From assembly GCA_049890115.1 (NCBI GenBank), contig JBMHCC010000040.1, positions 1 to 39,313 of the forward strand: a stretch of DNA of 39,313 nt, read 5' to 3'. The notes below the pieces were generated by a model. The model did no database searches. It saw nothing but the letters and a program-made list of their open reading frames with translations, and was not told the DNA's origin. Positions 34,392 through 39,313 of the stretch are shown here, in pieces. Within the stretch, counting starts at the first letter, position 1. The number at the start of each line of letters is the position of its first letter. Source of the stretch: UBA685 sp049890115. GTDB taxonomy: Bacteria > Pseudomonadota > Alphaproteobacteria > Puniceispirillales > Puniceispirillaceae. The translations under genes were made by a program, and so were the position numbers.

Positions 34392-36233
34392 TTATGAGCC
34401 CTTTGCCGTCAGCCCTGTGACTTTTTCTGCTGACGCCACAATATCAACAACCTGTCTGAAATCGACATCTACCAGATTACAATACCACTCAATATTAGCC
34501 CATCTTGGCTGATTTTCTTCATGAATCAACTGCATGGCCTGATCACGCGTTATATGGCCTTCTCTTATCTGATTGCTTCGGAATGTGTCATGTTCTGTGA
34601 AGCCAGCCATAGTATAATAAATGTAATTATACATTGCCGCTGTGCCATCTCCGATGCGCCATGTTGACAAGGAATCTGGTGATGTTTCCCAATCATATTG
34701 GTTAATCAGACAGTCATCGACATCTGTTTCAATCCACCGCCAATAATCAAAGATATGATGATAATCAGCCTTGGATGAAATGCTGCGATAATATTCACCT
34801 GATAATGTGTCAAATAAAGAGGCATTAAAATAGCCTTTTGATTTGCGCATAGCCGCAAAGCGTTTTGACTGATAATCAAGCTGTTTACCCCAGCCACTTG
34901 AATAAACCTGTGCAGAGGCAAAAGAAGGCGGCACCCCCAAAAAGCCAGATTTGAAATGGGTTGTTTCCATAGGGTTTGTGCCCCACAGATTTAATGAGAT
35001 ACCAGTTTCTTTTTGAACATCTTTTAAATAGCGGAAAAAGTGCTTATCACCTGCGGTCAGAATGCTCACCATGCCAAGATCTGGATTTTTCAGCCATGCC
35101 AAAAAATTCTTTTTAATATTGTCTCGCTTTTGCTTTATGTCAGCTGCGATGATGATATTTTCAACACCTAATTGTGAACACATACGGCTGATATTACGGC
35201 GTGCTAAATCTGTGACCATACCCCAATCATAGGTATATGTGACAGGTCGCATTCCCAGCTCTTCGACAATCAGATGCAAGCCATAACAACTATCTCTGCC
35301 ACCAGAAAAAGGGACAATAACCTCATTGCCTTGTGCACGCCGAAACGGTTCGATTAAGGCGCGTAATTCATCTATTGGTTTGACATCCATTGTGGTTTTG
35401 TAATTCGCACAATAGTTACAGACGCCATCTTCATCAAAGCTGATATAAGGCATTGTTTCTGGCAGGATACATTTTGTGCATCTGCGCAAATCACGCGGCT
35501 CACTATCAGGTAAATTTGCATATTTCTTGGAAAAATGAATATCAGTTACAAAATCTAATTGATCAGCTGTGACATCTGTCATGCTGATTTCATGATTGGT
35601 AATATCCATCCCCAATCTAATGATTTCATAATCTTGTTTAATATGGGTTAACTCTGGACCAAAAAGCTGTTTTAGCGGATAGGCCTCAGAAAATAGCCTT
35701 ATCGCCTCAGGATGTTTGCTGCGATATAAAGAGCCGTGATTTGAAAAAGCAACAAGCTCATTTCTGGCTGGCAAGATAATCAGCGCATTCACCGTTCCAT
35801 CAAATAGTTTTAAAGCCTGCTGACAAATCTCATCTGTTGGTGTGTTTTGCGCTATGCCATCATCAAAAAAGGCACTGATGGTTTCTGTATCAACCTGTAA
35901 TTTTGGGCTCTTGCCAATCTTGTCCCAGATAGCTGTTTCATTCACCACAATACCATTATGAAGCACAATCGTATCTGACCCGATAACAGGCTGATTATCA
36001 TCATTGCCATTGGTAATCAGGCGGGAATGGCCTAGCACATAATGTGCACCTGAAAAATCAGCATGACGTTTCAGCAAAGAAATGTCCTGATTACCTTTCA
36101 AGATAGTGATGGTTTTATCCTTGATAATGACAAGACCAGAGGAATCCTTACCACGGCGACGCGCGGCTGAGATCAATTTTGTAAGGTTCGATTTCTGGCT
36201 TTTGTCATAGGACAGGGCAAAAATACCGCACAT
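34392..36233 (-). CDS. Fusion of class II glutaminase and WbpG-like N-acetyl sugar amidotransferase
   Basis: A 613-residue two-domain protein. Residues 1 to about 230 are an Ntn-type class II glutamine amidotransferase: Cys2 nucleophile (MCGIF), RRRGKDSSG, GHSRL near 68 and HNG at 92-94. Residues about 245-613 match WbpG/PseA-type N-acetyl sugar amidotransferases. They start with a four-cysteine zinc site (Cys252, Cys255, Cys272, Cys275) and the PP-loop SGGRDS at 310-315 that adenylates the acetamido group. In Pseudomonas, WbpG takes ammonia from a separate HisH2/HisF2 pair; here the glutaminase is built in. The product would be an acetamidino sugar such as an amidinated diacetamido uronic acid. 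It sits between the WbpD-like and GT4 genes. Confidence 0.9.
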   Translation of the reverse strand: MCGIFALSYDKSQKSNLTKLISAARRRGKDSSGLVIIKDKTITILKGNQDISLLKRHADFSGAHYVLGHSRLITNGNDDNQPVIGSDTIVLHNGIVVNETAIWDKIGKSPKLQVDTETISAFFDDGIAQNTPTDEICQQALKLFDGTVNALIILPARNELVAFSNHGSLYRSKHPEAIRLFSEAYPLKQLFGPELTHIKQDYEIIRLGMDITNHEISMTDVTADQLDFVTDIHFSKKYANLPDSEPRDLRRCTKCILPETMPYISFDEDGVCNYCANYKTTMDVKPIDELRALIEPFRRAQGNEVIVPFSGGRDSCYGLHLIVEELGMRPVTYTYDWGMVTDLARRNISRMCSQLGVENIIIAADIKQKRDNIKKNFLAWLKNPDLGMVSILTAGDKHFFRYLKDVQKETGISLNLWGTNPMETTHFKSGFLGVPPSFASAQVYSSGWGKQLDYQSKRFAAMRKSKGYFNASLFDTLSGEYYRSISSKADYHHIFDYWRWIETDVDDCLINQYDWETSPDSLSTWRIGDGTAAMYNYIYYTMAGFTEHDTFRSNQIREGHITRDQAMQLIHEENQPRWANIEWYCNLVDVDFRQVVDIVASAEKVTGLTAKGS

Positions 36234-36331
36234 TATAACTTATCCTCACCACTATGGATGCGCTTGATCCCACATTTTGTAATCTGCTGGCGCTATTATA
36301 TCCATTTCGTCAGCAAAAACATCGCCTAGAA

Positions 36332-36919
36332 TCAGTTTTGCGGAATTTTTTCTAAATTTGTACCAGTCAGCACATATTTATCGCCTGTATGAGAGCAAAT
36401 TGCCTCAGCATTTCCAGAAAGTGGCAGGTCAAGCTGCTCTCCAAATTCACTCATCCAGCCAATTTGCTTGCCAGGCACCCCTACAACCAAGGCATATTGG
36501 CTTATATCCTTGTTAATCACCGCACCAGCCCCAACAAATGCATATGCGCCAATAGATACGCCGCAGATGATTGTACAATTCGCCCCCAAAGTGGCGCCCT
36601 TGCCAACAAAGGTATCTTTATATTCAGATTTGCGTTCAATCAGTGAGCGTGGATTATAGACATTGGTGAAAACCATGCTTGGCCCGCAAAACACACCTTC
36701 TGCAAGATGCACATTATCGTAGACACTGACATTGTTTTGAATTTTACAATGATCACCAATAGTGACTTTATTGCCCACAAAGACATTCTGCCCTAATGAG
36801 ACATTTTTGCCGATTTTTGCACCGCCACATATATGAACCCAATGCCAGATGCGCGAACCAGAGCCAATTTGTGCCCCATCATCAATAATGGCTGTTTCAT
36901 GGATAGTTATATCGCTCAT
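36332..36919 (-). CDS. wbpD: WbpD-like N-acetyltransferase (left-handed beta helix)
   Basis: A 195-residue hexapeptide-repeat acetyltransferase. Repeats run from about residue 7 to 150 (IGSGSRIWHW, IGKNVSLGQNVFVG, VGKGATLGANCTII, IGAYAFVGAGAVI). The order matches WbpD, which uses acetyl-CoA to acetylate the 3-amino group of a UDP-2-acetamido-3-amino uronic acid. It begins 20 bases after the WbpB-like gene. A 98-base gap with nothing recognisable separates it from the amidotransferase. The gene symbol is by homology and context. Confidence 0.9.
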   Translation of the reverse strand: MSDITIHETAIIDDGAQIGSGSRIWHWVHICGGAKIGKNVSLGQNVFVGNKVTIGDHCKIQNNVSVYDNVHLAEGVFCGPSMVFTNVYNPRSLIERKSEYKDTFVGKGATLGANCTIICGVSIGAYAFVGAGAVINKDISQYALVVGVPGKQIGWMSEFGEQLDLPLSGNAEAICSHTGDKYVLTGTNLEKIPQN

Positions 36920-36938
36920 AAAGTCTTAAACCTTATCA

Positions 36939-38003
36939 TTATAGGTGAAGAGGCAGGCCAATCGTTGTTTCATCACGTGCTGCAATATAGGCAGCGGTCA
37001 GCAACTCAAGCGATTTCAGACCCTCACGCCCATCTGTCTCAGGCTCTGCCAAACCGCGCATCACATCACTGATATTCTTGTAATATAACGGATGGCCAAA
37101 CCCATAGACTGAGGTTGTCTGATAGCTTGCATCATTGATGCTAGCATCATAATCACGGCTATCGGCAAAATCCCATGTTTGAATTTCATTAACAGCCACA
37201 CCACCAATTCTGACAGTGCCTGTTTCACCTAAAATGGTGATGCTGCCTTCTAAATTCTTGGGATAGGTCAGCATCGTAACAGCCATTGAGCCAAGCGCGC
37301 CATTGCGCCATTTAATATTCATAACGCCAGTATCTTCAGCTTCAATATCTCTTGTGGTGCTCATCATCGCTTGCACCTTATCAACAGGACCTATCAACCA
37401 TTCCACTAGGTCAACATAATGGCTGGCCTGATTCATAAAAGCGCCGCCATCAAATTCCCATGTGCCGCGCCAACCGCCGCCTTGATCATAATAATCCTGT
37501 GGGCGTGTCCAGAACACATTCAAATGCACCATTTTAATCTGGCCAAACCGTTTTTCATCAACTGCTTTTTTCAATAGCTGCAAAGTGGCATTACGGCGAT
37601 TTTGTTTCACCACAAATAACCGCACCCCTGCATCATCACAGGCTTGCACCATATCTATGCCATCTTGATAGCGTGTTGCCATTGGCTTTTCAGACACAAC
37701 ATGAACTTTATGGGCTGCTGCGATTTGTGCCTGTTTTGCATGAAGGCCACTAGGCGTGCATAACACCACTAAATCAGGTGCCTCTTTTGCCAGCATTTCG
37801 GCCAAGTCAGCATAGGCTGGCACACCATATTCTTCTGATGCTGCTATGCGCACCTTCTCATCAATATCACACAGACTGACAAGCTCGAACTCATCTGGAT
37901 ATTGCGCAATAGCACCAAAATGATTTTTTGAAATTCGGCCACATCCCACAATCGCAATTTTTAATTTGCGATCAGTAATAACTGGAAAGTCAGCAAGCTT
38001 CAT
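36939..38003 (-). CDS. wbpB: WbpB-like UDP-GlcNAcA 3-dehydrogenase (Gfo/Idh/MocA family)
   Basis: A 354-residue NAD-dependent dehydrogenase with Rossmann motif GCGRISKNH (residues 20-28), EKP at 105-107 and the family site around His195 and Asp198 (MNQASHYVDL). WbpB-type enzymes oxidise C3 of UDP-N-acetyl-hexosaminuronic acid, forming the keto sugar used by the WbpE aminotransferase. I chose ATG 38003 with GAGG six bases upstream. A GTG at 38015 overlapping the previous stop is possible. WbpB in Pseudomonas recycles NADH with 2-oxoglutarate; that cannot be read here. No WbpE gene follows. Confidence 0.88.
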   Translation of the reverse strand: MKLADFPVITDRKLKIAIVGCGRISKNHFGAIAQYPDEFELVSLCDIDEKVRIAASEEYGVPAYADLAEMLAKEAPDLVVLCTPSGLHAKQAQIAAAHKVHVVSEKPMATRYQDGIDMVQACDDAGVRLFVVKQNRRNATLQLLKKAVDEKRFGQIKMVHLNVFWTRPQDYYDQGGGWRGTWEFDGGAFMNQASHYVDLVEWLIGPVDKVQAMMSTTRDIEAEDTGVMNIKWRNGALGSMAVTMLTYPKNLEGSITILGETGTVRIGGVAVNEIQTWDFADSRDYDASINDASYQTTSVYGFGHPLYYKNISDVMRGLAEPETDGREGLKSLELLTAAYIAARDETTIGLPLHL

Positions 38004-38011
38004 TTTTTGCC

Positions 38012-39295
38012 TCACAATCTAAACACATCAAAGCCAGCAGCAGTTAGCTCTTCTTTATCATAAATAGATTTCAAATCACCCATAATGATAACGCCCTCAC
38101 CGCACATAGCTTTTAATTCGTCATTGCCCAGAGAGCAAAACTCATCATGCCCAACAGCCACAATAATAGCATCCAAGCCGCTCAATTCATCTAGCGAAAC
38201 AAGGTCAATATCATATTCTAATTTGACCTCTTCAGCATTGGCCCATGGGTCTGCCACTTGCACGCTAACATTCCAGCTTTCAAGCTCAGTGATAAGATCA
38301 ACCACCTTACTATTGCGAATATCAGGGCAATTATCTTTGAATGTAATACCAAGAACACCAATTTTAGCACGTGGCACATCACAGCCTGCCTGCAACATCT
38401 TCTTGATGATAGATTTACCAGCATAGCGCGCCATATTATCATTGATACGCCGCCCTGCCAAAATAACTTGCGGATTATAGCCAACCTCTTCTGATTTATG
38501 AGTCAGATAATAGGGGTCAACACCAATACAATGCCCGCCAACCATGCCAGGGCGAAATGGCAAGAAGTTCCACTTTGAACCAGCTGCCTCTAATACATCA
38601 ATCGTATCAATGCCAAGACGCTCAAAAATAACAGATAATTCATTCACAAAAGCGATATTCAAATCACGTTGTGAATTCTCAATCACTTTCGCAGCCTCAG
38701 CCACTCTCATAGATGGCGCTTGGAATGTGCCTGCTGTGATAATGTCATTATAAAGCGCATCAATTTCATCAGCGATAGCATCTGTACTGCCACTTGTGAT
38801 TTTCTTGTTAGTCGTGAGCGTGTTTACCTTATCACGAGGGTTGATACGCTCAGTGCTATAGCCACTGTAAAAATCATGATTAAATCGCAGAGCTGATTGC
38901 TGTTCCAATACAGGCACACAGACTTCTTCGGTGGCACCAGGGTAAACCGTTGATTCAAAGATAACGATATCACCCTTTTTTAGCACCGAGCCAACTGATT
39001 TGCTGGCTGATTGCAAAGGACGCAAATCAGGGCGTTTTGCATTATCAATCGGCGTTGGCACAGTAACGATATAAATGCTGGCATCTTTAATATCATTAAT
39101 ATCATCTGAAAATGATAAATGCTGTGCTGAAGCAAGCTGCTCAGAGGTGCATTCCTTTGTCATATCAAAATTGCGCTTTAATTCATCAACGCGCTTTTGA
39201 TTCACATCAAATCCAACCACTTGGCGTTGTTTGCCAAACTCGACAGCTAAAGGCAACCCAACATAACCTAATCCGATAACAGCAATTTTTTTCAC
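38012..39295 (-). CDS. UDP-N-acetylhexosamine 6-dehydrogenase (TviB/WbpO class)
   Basis: A 427-residue nucleotide-sugar dehydrogenase. It has a Rossmann motif GLGYVGLPLAVEFG at 8-21, Lys203 and Asn207 (AAKVIEN), and catalytic Cys256 in GGHCIGVDPYYL. Long stretches match Salmonella TviB, so the product should be UDP-GlcNAcA or UDP-GalNAcA, from an acetylated hexosamine rather than glucose. The start is GTG 39295, with AAGG about nine bases upstream, 18 bases inside the right edge. It is the first gene seen of the polysaccharide cluster and feeds WbpB. TviB class versus WbpA class decides whether the series has gluco or galacto configuration; not settled here. Confidence 0.92.
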   Translation of the reverse strand: MKKIAVIGLGYVGLPLAVEFGKQRQVVGFDVNQKRVDELKRNFDMTKECTSEQLASAQHLSFSDDINDIKDASIYIVTVPTPIDNAKRPDLRPLQSASKSVGSVLKKGDIVIFESTVYPGATEEVCVPVLEQQSALRFNHDFYSGYSTERINPRDKVNTLTTNKKITSGSTDAIADEIDALYNDIITAGTFQAPSMRVAEAAKVIENSQRDLNIAFVNELSVIFERLGIDTIDVLEAAGSKWNFLPFRPGMVGGHCIGVDPYYLTHKSEEVGYNPQVILAGRRINDNMARYAGKSIIKKMLQAGCDVPRAKIGVLGITFKDNCPDIRNSKVVDLITELESWNVSVQVADPWANAEEVKLEYDIDLVSLDELSGLDAIIVAVGHDEFCSLGNDELKAMCGEGVIIMGDLKSIYDKEELTAAGFDVFRL

Positions 39296-39313
39296 AATTT
39301 GCGCCTTATATCT

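Noticed and set aside
1..39313. Mobile elements, CRISPR arrays, tRNA or rRNA genes
   Set aside because: No transposase or integrase motifs, no regularly spaced repeats, and no gap containing a tRNA-like or rRNA-like sequence were found.

Overview
The window looks like chromosomal DNA of a marine heterotrophic alphaproteobacterium, plausibly of the SAR116 (Puniceispirillum) type. The grounds are moderate A+T content, dense gene packing, TRAP and HAAT-type ABC uptake systems, a non-pyrrolysine MttB homologue beside a dimethylglycine-dehydrogenase-like flavoprotein, and a short-chain-fatty-acyl-type XRE regulator beside an SSS-histidine kinase. The taxonomic call is inference, since there is no rRNA or tRNA here. 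I see no insertion sequence, phage, CRISPR array or origin. No gene-free stretch exceeds 300 bases; the longest, about 250 bases, is the divergent liv/XRE promoter region.

Layout. 1-2675 (minus): the start of a sugar-type ABC binding protein, a YdhF-like aldo/keto reductase and an SsuD-family flavin monooxygenase. Divergent from these, 2784-4658 (plus) holds a GntR/UTRA regulator and a Gfo/Idh/MocA oxidoreductase. The gene set resembles the oxidative sulfoquinovose (SMO) pathway. 4735-5970 is an MFS carrier and 6181-6885 a pirin. 6961-9932 is a TRAP transporter (dctP, hairpin, dctQ, dctM). 10063-11427 holds a small membrane protein and a glutathione transferase with a cysteine-rich tail. The minus-strand block 11373-16979 holds a formylglycine-generating enzyme, an FAD/GcvT oxidoreductase, an MttB-family methyltransferase and an ACT-domain protein, and suggests methylamine or betaine breakdown. 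17146-21942 holds a GH1 beta-glycosidase, an exported alpha/beta hydrolase, a HAD protein without its catalytic aspartates, and a photolyase/cryptochrome.

22027-27182 (minus) is a complete HAAT-type ABC operon: a Tat-exported binding protein, then livH, livM, livG and livF. It ends at a perfect 12-bp-stem bidirectional terminator shared with the photolyase gene. Divergent from it, 27433-32175 (plus) is a signalling block: an XRE regulator with a histidine-kinase-like DHp segment, a stand-alone receiver, a small membrane protein and an SSS-transporter/histidine-kinase fusion. A 35-residue membrane peptide and a 2OG-Fe(II) oxygenase follow on the minus strand.

33148-39295 (minus) is a surface-polysaccharide cluster: a UDP-HexNAc dehydrogenase (TviB/WbpO class), a WbpB-like 3-dehydrogenase, a WbpD-like acetyltransferase, a WbpG-like amidotransferase fused to its own class II glutaminase, and a GT4 glycosyltransferase. 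Together they point to a 2,3-diamino-uronic acid that is then amidinated. The WbpE aminotransferase step is not in the window.

The most interesting points are the possible phosphorelay (SSS-kinase, lone receiver, DHp-bearing transcription factor), the SMO-like sulfosugar cluster, the self-sufficient amidotransferase fusion and the HAD pseudoenzyme.
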